A DNA stretch of 64,000 nucleotides. Source: CAIYRG01 sp964446945 (GTDB lineage Bacteria > Pseudomonadota > Alphaproteobacteria > Micropepsales > Micropepsaceae). Below, piece by piece: positions 34,286 through 42,563 of the stretch. Each line of letters opens with the position of its first letter. Position 1 is the stretch's first letter. The stretch spans positions 1 to 64,000 of the forward strand of contig CAYUQO010000014.1 in the NCBI GenBank assembly GCA_964446945.1, in the 5' to 3' direction. The notes below the pieces were generated by a model that worked only from the letters and a program-made list of their open reading frames with translations, had not been told where the DNA came from and made no database searches. A program made the translations under genes and the position numbers.

Positions 34286-35439
34286 TATTCGCGTCCTTCG
34301 AACAGTTCGCGCCCGATCAGCATGCGGCGGATCTCCGATGTGCCGGCGCCGATTTCATAGAGTTTGGCGTCACGCAACAAACGCCCGGCAGGCATCTCAT
34401 TGACATAGCCCATGCCGCCAAGCGCCTGGATTGCCTGCAAAGCGCACTGGGTTGCCTGTTCGGCGCAATACAGAATAACGCCGGCGGCATCCTTGCGGCT
34501 GATCTTGCCAAGATCGCAGGCGCGGGCGACGGCATATAGATAGGCACGGCAGGCGTTCAGGGAAGTGTCCATGTCGGCCAATTTGCCCTGCATCAGCTCG
34601 AATTCACCGATCGGCTGGCCGAATTGTTTGCGCTCGCGCACATAGGGCAGCACCAGGTCCATGCATGCCTGCATGATGCCGACCGGTCCGGCGGCCAGGA
34701 CCGCCCGTTCGTAATCCAGTCCCGACATCAGAACACGAATGCCGTGATCGACACCGCCGAGAACATTTTCCTCCGGCACTTCGCAATTCTGGAACACCAG
34801 CTCACTGGTATCGGATCCGCGCATGCCGAGCTTGTCGAGCTTCTGGGCGGTCGAGAATCCCGAAAATGTCCGTTCAATGAGGAATGCGGTAACGCCCTTG
34901 CGCTCGGCAGGATCGCCGGTCTTGACATAGACGATCAATAGATCGGCAACCGGACCATTGGTGATCCACATCTTGCTGCCATTGAGCACGAACACGCCAT
35001 TGCGCCGCTCGGCGCGGGTGCGCATCGCCAGAACATCCGAGCCCGCGGAAGGCTCGCTCATTGCCAGCGCGCCGACCCATTCGCCGGATAATAGCCGCGG
35101 CAGATAGCGGCTTTTCTGTTCCGGAGTGCCGAAGCGATTGAGCTGATTGACGCAGAGATTGGCGTGCACGCCGTAGCTCAACCCGACCGAGGCCGATGCG
35201 CGGCTGAGTTCCTCGACCGCGACGACTTGCTCGACATATCCCATGCCGGCGCCACCCTCCGCTTCCGGCACCGTGACACCGAACAGACCAAGCTTGCCCA
35301 ATTCGGGCCACAGATCGCGCGGGAACTTGTTTTCGCGGTCGATGGCTTCGGCCCGCGGCGCGACATGTGCAGCGGCGAAGTCACGGACAGTTTCGCGCAG
35401 CATGTCGGCGGTTTCGCCAAGCGCAAAATCCAAAGTCAT
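34285..35439 (-). CDS. liuA: isovaleryl-CoA dehydrogenase
   Basis: 384-residue acyl-CoA dehydrogenase and first gene of the operon. The catalytic Glu244 is in GLDYERAVLAAGP, the helix-G position that marks isovaleryl-CoA dehydrogenases, not at the C-terminal position used by most relatives. It oxidises isovaleryl-CoA to 3-methylcrotonyl-CoA, passing electrons to ETF. The RBS AGGAG is only one base from the ATG, so initiation may be weaker than usual or leader-dependent. No regulator gene is adjacent. Confidence 0.93.
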   Translation of the reverse strand: MTLDFALGETADMLRETVRDFAAAHVAPRAEAIDRENKFPRDLWPELGKLGLFGVTVPEAEGGAGMGYVEQVVAVEELSRASASVGLSYGVHANLCVNQLNRFGTPEQKSRYLPRLLSGEWVGALAMSEPSAGSDVLAMRTRAERRNGVFVLNGSKMWITNGPVADLLIVYVKTGDPAERKGVTAFLIERTFSGFSTAQKLDKLGMRGSDTSELVFQNCEVPEENVLGGVDHGIRVLMSGLDYERAVLAAGPVGIMQACMDLVLPYVRERKQFGQPIGEFELMQGKLADMDTSLNACRAYLYAVARACDLGKISRKDAAGVILYCAEQATQCALQAIQALGGMGYVNEMPAGRLLRDAKLYEIGAGTSEIRRMLIGRELFEGRE

Positions 35440-35534
35440 TCTCCTGAAATCAAACCGGAATATAACGCTTTAAAACGGATCAAATGCGGCGCTGAAACGG
35501 CCAAAAAGTTACCACTCCGGGCCCCAAATGACAT

Positions 35535-35559
35535 GCCCGGCCGTGATCAGCGGCCGGGC
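35535..35559 (-). terminator. hairpin downstream of Gln/Gly-rich gene
   Basis: GCCCGGCCG at 35535-35543 pairs perfectly with 35551-35559 around a 7-nt loop. It is placed to terminate the leftward Gln/Gly-rich gene 60 bases upstream. No strong U run follows. Confidence 0.6.
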
Positions 35560-35618
35560 ACGCAGGAGTCTGATTGGCGATGTTCCTCCGGGTGTGGTCC
35601 GGAGGTCCGGTTCAGGTC

Positions 35619-35975
35619 TTACTCACTGGACTGGCTGGTGCGTCCCGACTGGCCCTGGCTGGATTGGCCGGATTGCTGACCCGACGTGCCCTGCTGCTGG
35701 GAACCGCGCTGGCCGGACTGCTGGCCGGACTGGCCACCTTGCTTTTGCCCGCCCTGCTGGCCCGTCTGGCTGCCCTGGCCCATTCCGCCTTGCTTCTGAC
35801 CGCCCTGACCCTGGCCCTGACCACCTTGTTGTCCGCCCTGGCCCATGCCGCCCTGGCGCTGACCACCTTGGCCGCCCTGTTGGCCCTGACCGCCGCCCTG
35901 GTTCTGCTGACCGCTTTGGCCGGTCTGTTGACCGCCAAGCTGTTGACCGGGCCGGTTCATGTTTTCATTCGCCAT
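35619..35975 (-). CDS. Gln/Gly/Ser-rich low-complexity protein
   Basis: 118 residues, almost entirely Gly, Gln and Ser after a short MANENMNRPGQQLGG start, with no hydrophobic core. It is expected to be intrinsically disordered. The repeat unit is roughly QGGQ/QGG(M/Q). A GAGG-type RBS lies farther than usual upstream. A sequence matching the sigma-EcfG stress promoter lies 47 bases before the ATG. Small Gly- and Gln-rich proteins of this kind are common in general stress regulons, but the function is unknown. The opposite-strand frames over it are composition shadows. Confidence 0.7.
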   Translation of the reverse strand: MANENMNRPGQQLGGQQTGQSGQQNQGGGQGQQGGQGGQRQGGMGQGGQQGGQGQGQGGQKQGGMGQGSQTGQQGGQKQGGQSGQQSGQRGSQQQGTSGQQSGQSSQGQSGRTSQSSE

Positions 35976-36018
35976 CGGAAATTTCCTCGGATTGGGTGTT
36001 TCGTTCCCCCCATCTGAC

Positions 36019-36046
36019 GGAAACTTATCGTGGCGGATTTCGTTCC
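36019..36046. promoter_or_regulatory. overlapping divergent sigma-EcfG-like promoters
   Basis: On the minus strand GGAAC (36046-36042), a 17-base spacer and GTT (36024-36022) match GGAAC-N16/17-cGTT except for the c. On the plus strand, starting at 36019, GGAAAC, 16 bases and CGTT at 36041-36044 form the mirror site toward the ClpP-like gene, with a one-base insertion-like change in the first box. Both would use the same 28 bases. No experimental evidence; the minus-strand site is the stronger. Confidence 0.5.
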
Positions 36047-36146
36047 CCTCGGCGAAGCGACACCGGAGCCGTAAAGCCCAGCGAGAGCTGCGCCCGGAAC
36101 TGTGCCGTCAATTCGTCTTTCATCGACGCGCAATGGAAACGCGTAA

Positions 36147-36701
36147 ATGCCTGATCTGGTTGGACGCAAAGTCTGCTTTCTGGGCTACACCGGCCCCATC
36201 GATTCCGACGGAGTTGGCAGAATTGCCGCGGCGCTGAACCAAACCGTCAACGATCACTTTGACGAGGTTCAGCTCTCTTTCAGCTCACTCGGCGGCTATG
36301 TCGCCGATGGAATCTATCTCTACAATCACATTCGTGGACTCCCGATCAATGTGGTGATCCACAACACCGGGAGCGTCAGTTCGATTGCGGTAGCTGTATT
36401 CGTAGCCGGCGCGGAACGCTACTGCTCGCCGCATGCGATGTTCATGATCCATCCGACGGTGATGCCGTCGCAGGAGGGCATGACCTCGGAGCGGTTGCAG
36501 AGCTCGCTGAATGCAGCTTTGGCCGATGACGCGCGCACGGAAAATATTTTGCGCGAGCGTGCCGAAATCCCCGGCGAAATTCTTGTCGCCCGGCGCTTCA
36601 AGGACGTTTACATCACGCCCAAAGAGGCGGTGATTTACGGCCTTGTTCATGCGGTGAAGGACTTCATTCTGCCCGAGGGCTTTCACATCCGGCAGATCTG
36701 A
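36147..36701 (+). CDS. ClpP-like serine peptidase
   Basis: 184 residues with the ClpP/crotonase-like fold: GYVADGIYLYNHIRGLP, nucleophile Ser in TGSVSSIAVAVFVAG, catalytic His in FMIHPTV, and the Asp-containing segment FKDVYITPKEAVIYGLV. The active-site surrounding is diverged from housekeeping ClpP (which has SMGAFLL), so it is a ClpP paralogue or SDH-type peptidase, possibly with a different AAA+ partner. No clpX or clpA is nearby. It shares the divergent stress-promoter region with the Gln/Gly-rich gene. Confidence 0.85.
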   Translation: MPDLVGRKVCFLGYTGPIDSDGVGRIAAALNQTVNDHFDEVQLSFSSLGGYVADGIYLYNHIRGLPINVVIHNTGSVSSIAVAVFVAGAERYCSPHAMFMIHPTVMPSQEGMTSERLQSSLNAALADDARTENILRERAEIPGEILVARRFKDVYITPKEAVIYGLVHAVKDFILPEGFHIRQI

Positions 36702-36780
36702 TTATCGCGCGGACTCCAGCATTTCCATTTCACTCCTGCGGCCCAACGGCTACATTCCATTCAGAATTCGGGGGGAATGA

Positions 36781-38097
36781 ATGGCAGGCCGCACAAAGCG
36801 CGGAACGGGTGAACCGGAATTGGTGGCAGGCAACGGCTTGCTGCACCGGCGCGCATTGCTGGGCCAGGGATTGATTTTCGCCGGTGCAGTCGGCACCGGA
36901 ATTGGAAACATCACCGCTGCCGCCGCCGAACCGCTGCGAGAAGGGCCGTGGAGTCTTAATGTCGGCGACCCGAGTCCGCCCTATCAAACTCCATCGCGGT
37001 TTGAGGCGCATGTCGTCCGTACACGTGACAACCCGAACAATCTGCCGCGCAATTCCCGCGCCCGCACGCCGCATCAGTTCCTCAAGGGAATCATCACGCC
37101 AAACGGTCTACACTACACGATCTGCCATGGTGGCGTGCCCGACATCGATCCCGCCCAGCACAGGCTGGTGATCCACGGACTGGTCCAACGTCCGCTGGAA
37201 TATACGGTCGAAGCGCTCGACCGCTATCCGATGGTGTCGCGCATCGGATTTGTCGAATGCGGCGGCAATTCGGCGCCGTTGTTTTCCAACACACCAATTC
37301 AAGCAGATGTTCAGGCATTGCACGGGCTTGCATCCTGCGCCGAATGGACCGGCGTCATGCTGTCCACGCTGCTGGAAGAAGCGGGAATCGATCCACGCGC
37401 GAAATGGATGATCTGCGAGGGCGCCGACGCTCCGCGCCTGTCGCGCAGCGTGCCGGTCGCCAAGGCATTGGATGATGCGATGATCGCCATGTACCAGAAC
37501 GGCGAGCGCATTCAGCCGGGGCAGGGCTATCCGATGCGGCTGTGGCTACCCGGCTATGAAGGCAACATGAACGTCAAATTCCTGCGGCGGATCAAACTGA
37601 CCGAAGAGCCGCAGATGAGCTATTACGAATCGCGCACCTATTCGCAGATTCTTCCCAATGGCAAAGCCTATCGCTTTTATTTCCTGCAGGAAGTGAAGTC
37701 CTTCATCACCAATCCGTCGCCGGGACTGAAGCTGAAGGAGCCCGGCTATTACGAGATCACCGGCGTCGCCTATTCCGGGACCGGTCGCATCGCCAAGGTG
37801 ATGGTGTCGGCGGACGGCGGAAAGAGTTGGGGTGAGGCGGCGCTGCAGACACCTGTGCTGCCAAAAGCATTCACGCGCTTTCACATGCCGTGGCGGTGGA
37901 ATGGCCAACCGGTCGTGCTGCAAAGCCGCGCCTGGGACGAAGGCGGCAATGTGCAGCCGACGCGGGCTGAGTTCGTGGCAGTCCGTGGGGAAACGACAAG
38001 GCCGCCCAAGGTCACCGATTTTCCCAGCCAGCATTTCAACGCGATTACGAGCTGGGCGGTCGACGCGAAAGGCGATGTGCGGCATGTCTATGCGTAA
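36781..38097 (+). CDS. soxC: sulfite dehydrogenase molybdenum subunit, SoxC type
   Basis: 438-residue sulfite-oxidase-family protein. It has a Tat leader (LHRRALLGQGLIFAGAVGTG), the molybdopterin domain with Mo-ligating Cys186 in LASCAEWTGV, and a C-terminal dimerisation domain. It oxidises sulfite, or sulfane sulfur on SoxYZ, in the periplasm, passing electrons to cytochrome c. The soxXA, soxYZ and soxB genes are not in the window. The cytochrome gene starts inside its last codons (overlap 14 bases), so the pair is coupled. Confidence 0.9.
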   Translation: MAGRTKRGTGEPELVAGNGLLHRRALLGQGLIFAGAVGTGIGNITAAAAEPLREGPWSLNVGDPSPPYQTPSRFEAHVVRTRDNPNNLPRNSRARTPHQFLKGIITPNGLHYTICHGGVPDIDPAQHRLVIHGLVQRPLEYTVEALDRYPMVSRIGFVECGGNSAPLFSNTPIQADVQALHGLASCAEWTGVMLSTLLEEAGIDPRAKWMICEGADAPRLSRSVPVAKALDDAMIAMYQNGERIQPGQGYPMRLWLPGYEGNMNVKFLRRIKLTEEPQMSYYESRTYSQILPNGKAYRFYFLQEVKSFITNPSPGLKLKEPGYYEITGVAYSGTGRIAKVMVSADGGKSWGEAALQTPVLPKAFTRFHMPWRWNGQPVVLQSRAWDEGGNVQPTRAEFVAVRGETTRPPKVTDFPSQHFNAITSWAVDAKGDVRHVYA

Positions 38098-38611
38098 CTG
38101 GATCATTGGCGCCGTACTGACCGCCGCGTTTGCCGGCGTCGCAGCCGCGGCGGATTTGCCAAATCTCGGCAAACCCATCGATCCCAAAGACGTTGCGCCC
38201 TGGGATATATCGATCATGCCGGACGGCACCGGTCTGCCGCCCGGCAGTGGCACACCCGCACAGGGTGCGCCGATTTTCGCGCAGAAATGCGCGATGTGCC
38301 ACGGCGAGAACGGAAAGGGCGGGATCGCCGCGCCGGTAACCAATTTCGCGCCCAAAGCCACGCTGGACGGCGGCAAGAGCATCGGCAATTTCTGGCCTTA
38401 TGCGACGACGGTGTTCGACTTCATCCGCCGCGCCATGCCGTACAATAAACCGCACTCGCTGAGTGATCAGGAAGTTTATGCGCTCACCGCCTATGTTTTG
38501 CGGTTGAACAATCTGATCGGCGAAAACGACGTAATCGACGCGAAGTCACTGCCAAAGGTGAAAATGCCGAACCGCGACAATTTCATCATCCGCTTCCCCG
38601 AACGGATATGA
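38084..38611 (+). CDS. monohaem c-type cytochrome (SoxD-like partner)
   Basis: About 175 residues with a signal peptide and one haem-binding motif CAMCH (Cys69, Cys72, His73); the Met in RRAMPYNKPHSLSDQE is the likely axial ligand. It is the electron acceptor of the molybdenum subunit. Paracoccus SoxD is about twice as long with two haems, so this is a shorter SoxD/SorB-type version. ATG 38090 is an alternative start; both lie inside the soxC gene. Confidence 0.88.
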   Translation: MSMRNWIIGAVLTAAFAGVAAAADLPNLGKPIDPKDVAPWDISIMPDGTGLPPGSGTPAQGAPIFAQKCAMCHGENGKGGIAAPVTNFAPKATLDGGKSIGNFWPYATTVFDFIRRAMPYNKPHSLSDQEVYALTAYVLRLNNLIGENDVIDAKSLPKVKMPNRDNFIIRFPERI

Positions 38612-38637
38612 TCCCCTCTTCCCTTGTGGGAGAGGAA

Positions 38638-38677
38638 GCGGCGCCCGCACTTGCCTGCAAGTGCGTACTGGCGCCGC
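38638..38677. repeat. long nested hairpin downstream of cytochrome gene
   Basis: CGCACTTGC (38646-38654) pairs with GCAAGTGCG (38657-38665), inside GCGGCGCC/GGCGCCGC with a TACT bulge; CCCCTC and GAGGGG flank it. It is likely a transcription terminator or repeat remnant between the cytochrome and NHL-propeller genes. Confidence 0.65.
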
Positions 38678-38727
38678 ATGTGAGGGGTGAATAATATGTG
38701 TGCTGATGAAACATATGGGAGGGTTTC

Positions 38728-39720
38728 ATGACGCCTAAAAAAGCCATTCCGGTTTCGATCTTCGTTTCGGCACTGATCGCATCTGCTGTATTCGCGCAAC
38801 CGGCAGTGGATCCGAATTCCGCGCCCAATGGGTATCATGTCGATGAAGGCTGGGCGAAAATTGGCCGAAAGTGGGGTGCGGTGCCCGGCGTTGATATCGA
38901 CCGCGATGGCAAGAGTGTGTGGGTATTCGACCGTTGCGAAAGCGCGACGGATTGCTCGGGATCGAAAGACAATCCGATCATGAAATTCGACGCCAGCGGC
39001 AAGCTGGTCGCGAGTTTCGGCGCCGGCATGTTCAACTATCCGCACGGGTTGTTCATCGATCGCGACGATAATGTCTGGGTCAGCGATGGCCGCAGCAAGA
39101 ACGGCCGCGGCCAGACGGTGATGAAATTCACCTCCACCGGCAAATTGCTGATGACGCTGGGAACGCCGGGTGTCGCGGGCGACGACGACAAGCACTTCAA
39201 CGCACCGTCTGACATTCTGATCGCGCCCAACGGCGACATCTTTGTCGCCGACGGCCACGGCGGCGATACCAATGCCCGGATCGTGAAATTCGACAAGAAC
39301 GGCAAGTTCATCAAGGCCTGGGGCACGCATGGCACCGGGCCCGGCCAATTCGATGCGCCGCATGGCCTCGCCATGGATTCGGCCGGACGTGTGTTCGTCG
39401 CCGACCGCTCCAACAGCCGCATCCAGATTTTCGATCAGGATGGAAAATTCCTCGCCGAATGGCGGCAGTTCGGCCGTCCCAGCGGCGTATTCATCAACAA
39501 GAACGACATTATTTACGTGGCGGATTCGACGTCAAGCGACAAAACCAATCCCGGCTACAAACAGGGAATCCGGATCGGCAGCGTGAAGGACGGCAAAGTG
39601 GTCGCGTTCATTCCGTGGAATGAGGGCAACACGCTGGAAGGTGTCGCCGCAGATGATGCCGGCAATGTCTATGGCGGGTTCACCAATACGCTCAACTTCC
39701 GCCGCTTTGTGAAAAACTGA
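38728..39720 (+). CDS. exported NHL-type six-bladed beta-propeller protein
   Basis: 330 residues with a signal peptide (FVSALIASAVFA). The body repeats the NHL pattern (FDASGKLVASFGAGMFNYPHGLFIDRDDNVWVSDG and similar, up to six blades), as in peptidylglycine amidating lyase-like and SMP-30-like extracellular proteins. No enzymatic residues can be assigned. Periplasmic or secreted. The RBS GGGAGGG is good. It sits between the sulfite-dehydrogenase pair and a gamma-glutamyltransferase gene. Confidence 0.82.
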   Translation: MTPKKAIPVSIFVSALIASAVFAQPAVDPNSAPNGYHVDEGWAKIGRKWGAVPGVDIDRDGKSVWVFDRCESATDCSGSKDNPIMKFDASGKLVASFGAGMFNYPHGLFIDRDDNVWVSDGRSKNGRGQTVMKFTSTGKLLMTLGTPGVAGDDDKHFNAPSDILIAPNGDIFVADGHGGDTNARIVKFDKNGKFIKAWGTHGTGPGQFDAPHGLAMDSAGRVFVADRSNSRIQIFDQDGKFLAEWRQFGRPSGVFINKNDIIYVADSTSSDKTNPGYKQGIRIGSVKDGKVVAFIPWNEGNTLEGVAADDAGNVYGGFTNTLNFRRFVKN

Positions 39721-39739
39721 CGCAGTCCCGGGAGAGAGG

Positions 39740-39763
39740 CGGCGCGCCGCTAGTGGCGCGCCG
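39740..39763. terminator. 9-bp GC hairpin
   Basis: CGGCGCGCC at 39740-39748 pairs perfectly with 39755-39763 around GCTAGT, 20 bases after the propeller gene stop. It probably terminates that transcript. No U run. Confidence 0.6.
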
Positions 39764-39781
39764 GTTGAGGGGTAATCAAGA

Positions 39782-41473
39782 ATGTTGCAAAAATTTGTTT
39801 TCGTTTCTCTTTCGCTCCTCATCGGGCTCGCGTCTGCACAAGCGCAGGACCGGTCGCAGTCCCGATCCATGGTCGCTTCCAAAAGCGGGATCGTCGCCAG
39901 CGAATCCGTGCTCGCATCAGTAGCCGGCGCGCGCATCCTCGAGCAGGGCGGCAATGCCATCGACGCGGCCGTCGCGACCAACGCCATGATGGGTCTGATC
40001 GCGCCGATGAATGACGGCATCGGCGGCGATCTGTTCGCGATCGTCTATGAAGCGAAAACCGGAAAACTCTATGGGCTGAATTCATCCGGCTGGGCGCCGG
40101 CGCGGCTGACGGCGGATTACCTGCTGGGGCAAGGCGTCCACGAAATGCCGCAGCGTGGGATCAATTCGGTGACTGTCCCCGGCGCAGTTGCCGGCTGGGA
40201 CGCGATGTTGAAGCGGTTCGGCACCAAGAGCATGGCGGAGCTGCTGGCGCCGGCGATTGCCTATGCCGATCGTGGCTATCCGGTGGGTGAAGTCGTCAGC
40301 GTCTATTGGCGCGACAGCCTGCCGCTGATGAAAAACGAAATCTCCAGCATGAAGACTTATTTCCCGGCCGGGCGTTCGCCCGCGTCGGGCGAGGTGTTTC
40401 GCAATCCAGATCTCGCCTGGAGCTATCGTCAGATCGCCGAGCATGGCCGCGACGCTTTCTACAAGGGAGAGATCGCGAGGAAGATTCTCGCCGAATCGGA
40501 CGTGCATCACGGCACCATGGCGCCGGACGACCTCGCGGATTTTCAGCCCGAGTGGGTCGATCCGATTTCGACCACCTATCACGGCTGGACGGTCTATGAA
40601 TTGCCGCCGAACGGGCAGGGCATCGCGGCGCTGGAAATGCTCAACATGATGGAGCGCTTTCCGTTGGCCGACATGGGGCACAATTCCGCCCGAGCGCTCC
40701 ACACGATGATCGAGGCGAAGAAAATCGCCTATGCCGATATGATCCGCTACGACGCCGATCCGCGTTTTGCCAAAATCCCGGTGGATGGCCTCAAGTCCAA
40801 GGAATATGCGGCGGAGCGCAGCAAGCTGATCAATCCGGAGCATGCCTCCTGCGGGCAGATGGCCGGGAAACCTCCGGGCACCGACAACGGCACGACCTAT
40901 CTGTCGGTCGTGGACAAAGACGGCAATATGGTCTCGCTGATCCAGAGCAATTTCGCGACGGTCGGTTTTGGTTCGGGCGTGACGGTGGGCGGCGCCGGCT
41001 TCGTGCTGCAGAACCGCGGCGGATTGTTCAGCCTCAACAAATCATCGCCCGACGTGCTGGCCGGACACAAACGTCCGGTGCACACGATCATTCCCGCCTT
41101 CATGCAGAATGGCGATGTGCGAATTGCTTTCGGCATCATGGGCGGCTGGAACCAGGCGCAGGCACATGCGCAATTCGTGTCCAATCTGGTCGACTACGGC
41201 ATGAATATTCAGGGCGCGCTGGATGCGCCGCGATTTTCGAAAGAAACGTTTGGTGGCTGCGATGTGAATATCGAATCCCGCATTCCGGACAAGGTGCGCG
41301 CCGAGCTCACCGCGATGGGCCACAAGCTGGTGATGCGTGGCGATTATTCCTCGACCCGCATGGGAGCGGGCCAGGCGGTGATGCGCGATTCCAAAACCGG
41401 CGTGAATTTCGGCGCGTCCGATCCGCGCAAAGACGGCGCCGCCGTGCTGGAATTGGTGTACGGTGACCGGTAA
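39782..41473 (+). CDS. ggt: gamma-glutamyltransferase
   Basis: 563-residue periplasmic Ntn hydrolase with signal peptide (FVSLSLLIGLASAQAQ). It is a single-chain precursor self-cleaved before Thr371 (DNGTTYLSVVDKDGNMVS), the nucleophile of the small subunit. Other conserved parts are EQGGNAIDAAVATNAMMG and FGIMGGWNQAQAHAQFV near the C-terminus. It hydrolyses glutathione and gamma-glutamyl compounds. Its sulfur-linked role fits the neighbouring sulfite dehydrogenase, though this is only contextual. Confidence 0.93.
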   Translation: MLQKFVFVSLSLLIGLASAQAQDRSQSRSMVASKSGIVASESVLASVAGARILEQGGNAIDAAVATNAMMGLIAPMNDGIGGDLFAIVYEAKTGKLYGLNSSGWAPARLTADYLLGQGVHEMPQRGINSVTVPGAVAGWDAMLKRFGTKSMAELLAPAIAYADRGYPVGEVVSVYWRDSLPLMKNEISSMKTYFPAGRSPASGEVFRNPDLAWSYRQIAEHGRDAFYKGEIARKILAESDVHHGTMAPDDLADFQPEWVDPISTTYHGWTVYELPPNGQGIAALEMLNMMERFPLADMGHNSARALHTMIEAKKIAYADMIRYDADPRFAKIPVDGLKSKEYAAERSKLINPEHASCGQMAGKPPGTDNGTTYLSVVDKDGNMVSLIQSNFATVGFGSGVTVGGAGFVLQNRGGLFSLNKSSPDVLAGHKRPVHTIIPAFMQNGDVRIAFGIMGGWNQAQAHAQFVSNLVDYGMNIQGALDAPRFSKETFGGCDVNIESRIPDKVRAELTAMGHKLVMRGDYSSTRMGAGQAVMRDSKTGVNFGASDPRKDGAAVLELVYGDR

Positions 41474-41508
41474 GGTGGCATGGCATACACGAGCCTGAGC
41501 CGGAGGCG

Positions 41509-41537
41509 TTGCCGGAGAAAGCCTTCATCCATATATA
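41509..41537 (+). promoter_or_regulatory. sigma-70-type promoter of toxin-antitoxin pair
   Basis: TTGCCG at 41509-41514 and TATATA at 41532-41537, with a 17-base spacer. The expected transcription start is seven or eight bases on, which is at or next to the antitoxin ATG (41545). There is no Shine-Dalgarno, so the mRNA may be leaderless. Confidence 0.5.
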
Positions 41538-41544
41538 GTTGGCT

Positions 41545-41802
41545 ATGAAAATCGATTTCCGCCCAGAAACCGAAGAGAAGCTCAAGCAGGTGGCGGCGCA
41601 GGACGGACACCTGACCGCGGAGCAACTCGTGCAGGACGTGATCGAGGGCTATCTGAATGAGCTCGCAGGCGCACGCGAAATGCTCGAGCGCCGCTACGAT
41701 GAGCTGGAAAGCGGGTCGGTGAAATTGATCCCGGGCGACGAAGTCGAAGATTTTTTCCGCGAGAAGAGCGCCGCTGCACGCCGCGGGCAATCGCGCGAAT
41801 GA
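41545..41802 (+). CDS. ParD/RHH-like antitoxin
   Basis: 85 residues (MKIDFRPETEEKLKQVAAQDGHLTAEQLVQDVIEGYLNE), an N-terminal ribbon-helix-helix DNA-binding type, followed by an acidic toxin-binding tail. It is immediately followed by an overlapping RelE/ParE toxin gene. It would repress its own operon and neutralise the toxin. A TTG 6 bases upstream is another possible start. Confidence 0.8.
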   Translation: MKIDFRPETEEKLKQVAAQDGHLTAEQLVQDVIEGYLNELAGAREMLERRYDELESGSVKLIPGDEVEDFFREKSAAARRGQSRE

Positions 41803-42110
41803 CGGACTATGGCTTCCACCCGGAAGCCTTGGCCGATCTCAATGAAATCTGGGAGTTTATTCGCGCCGATAATCTGGACTCGGCAGATCGGGTCATCGAC
41901 GAGATTATGTCCGCCATTCGCGGACTTGTTGCGTCGCCAAGCCGAGGCCACAGACGTCCTGACCTGACCGCGCGGCCGCTGCGCTTTATTCTGGTGCGGG
42001 AATATCTGATCGCCTACGCGCCCGACAAAAAGCCGCTTTGGGTTATTGCCGTGATACACGGAAGGCGCAGCCCCCGCGTGATGGCCGCAATTCTCAGGGG
42101 CAGAGAGTAA
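41799..42110 (+). CDS. RelE/ParE-type toxin
   Basis: 103 residues of the RelE/ParE superfamily: FHPEALADLNEIWEFIRADNLDSADRVIDEI at the start and LIAYAPDKKPLWVIAVIHGRRSPRVMAAIL at the end, the typical end-stage motif. Its ATG overlaps the antitoxin stop by ATGA. It is either a gyrase poison (ParE) or an mRNA interferase (RelE); the residues do not decide. Confidence 0.85.
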   Translation: MTDYGFHPEALADLNEIWEFIRADNLDSADRVIDEIMSAIRGLVASPSRGHRRPDLTARPLRFILVREYLIAYAPDKKPLWVIAVIHGRRSPRVMAAILRGRE

Positions 42111-42266
42111 CAAACGCGTAACGCGACCGGTGCGACTCGGACGCAGGTAAACGCCGCCGCGCTGATGCAGCTGGCCCCGTAAGGTCCACTTTCATTACCC
42201 GGTCGTGCGTCCGGCCCAGATACTACTGGCTGCAAGCGCCAACCACAGATTCGGCAGTGTAAGAGA

Positions 42267-42485
42267 TCATTGTTCGAAGATCGCAGCGCAAGCCATGGCT
42301 GTAGTTGCGGCAAGAACAAAGAAGATTGATCCCCAGTAATCCAGCGGGTCGGTTTCACGGCGAAAAACGCGCACTGGCCCGCGCGTCCCGACTCCCAATC
42401 TGACTTCACCCTTCCAGAGACAGTAGCAAAGCCCCGCGGCGAATCCACAGGCCACCAAGAAAAAGAACAACCTACGCTCGCTCAT
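42267..42485 (-). CDS. small two-helix membrane protein
   Basis: 72 residues, with helices at about 6-23 (FFFLVACGFAAGLCYCLW) and 51-69 (WGSIFFVLAATTAMACAA). A GAGG RBS precedes the ATG. No known family. It lies alone between the toxin gene and the propeller gene, transcribed leftward. Confidence 0.55.
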   Translation of the reverse strand: MSERRLFFFLVACGFAAGLCYCLWKGEVRLGVGTRGPVRVFRRETDPLDYWGSIFFVLAATTAMACAAIFEQ

Positions 42486-42563
42486 GCAGCCTCAATGGAC
42501 TCGTTTGGCATTGTCCAAGCCCCGTCTCGCGATCTCCCGCGATGTCCCCAACTGTCAGGTTGA

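Noticed and set aside
35574..36017. Leu/Ala-rich plus-strand frame over the Gln/Gly-rich gene
   Set aside because: Composition is the antisense of QGG repeats; the minus-strand frame has a plausible start and promoter.
36781..38097. MsrP (YedY)-type reductase
   Set aside because: Length, SCAEWTGV motif and cytochrome partner fit SoxC.
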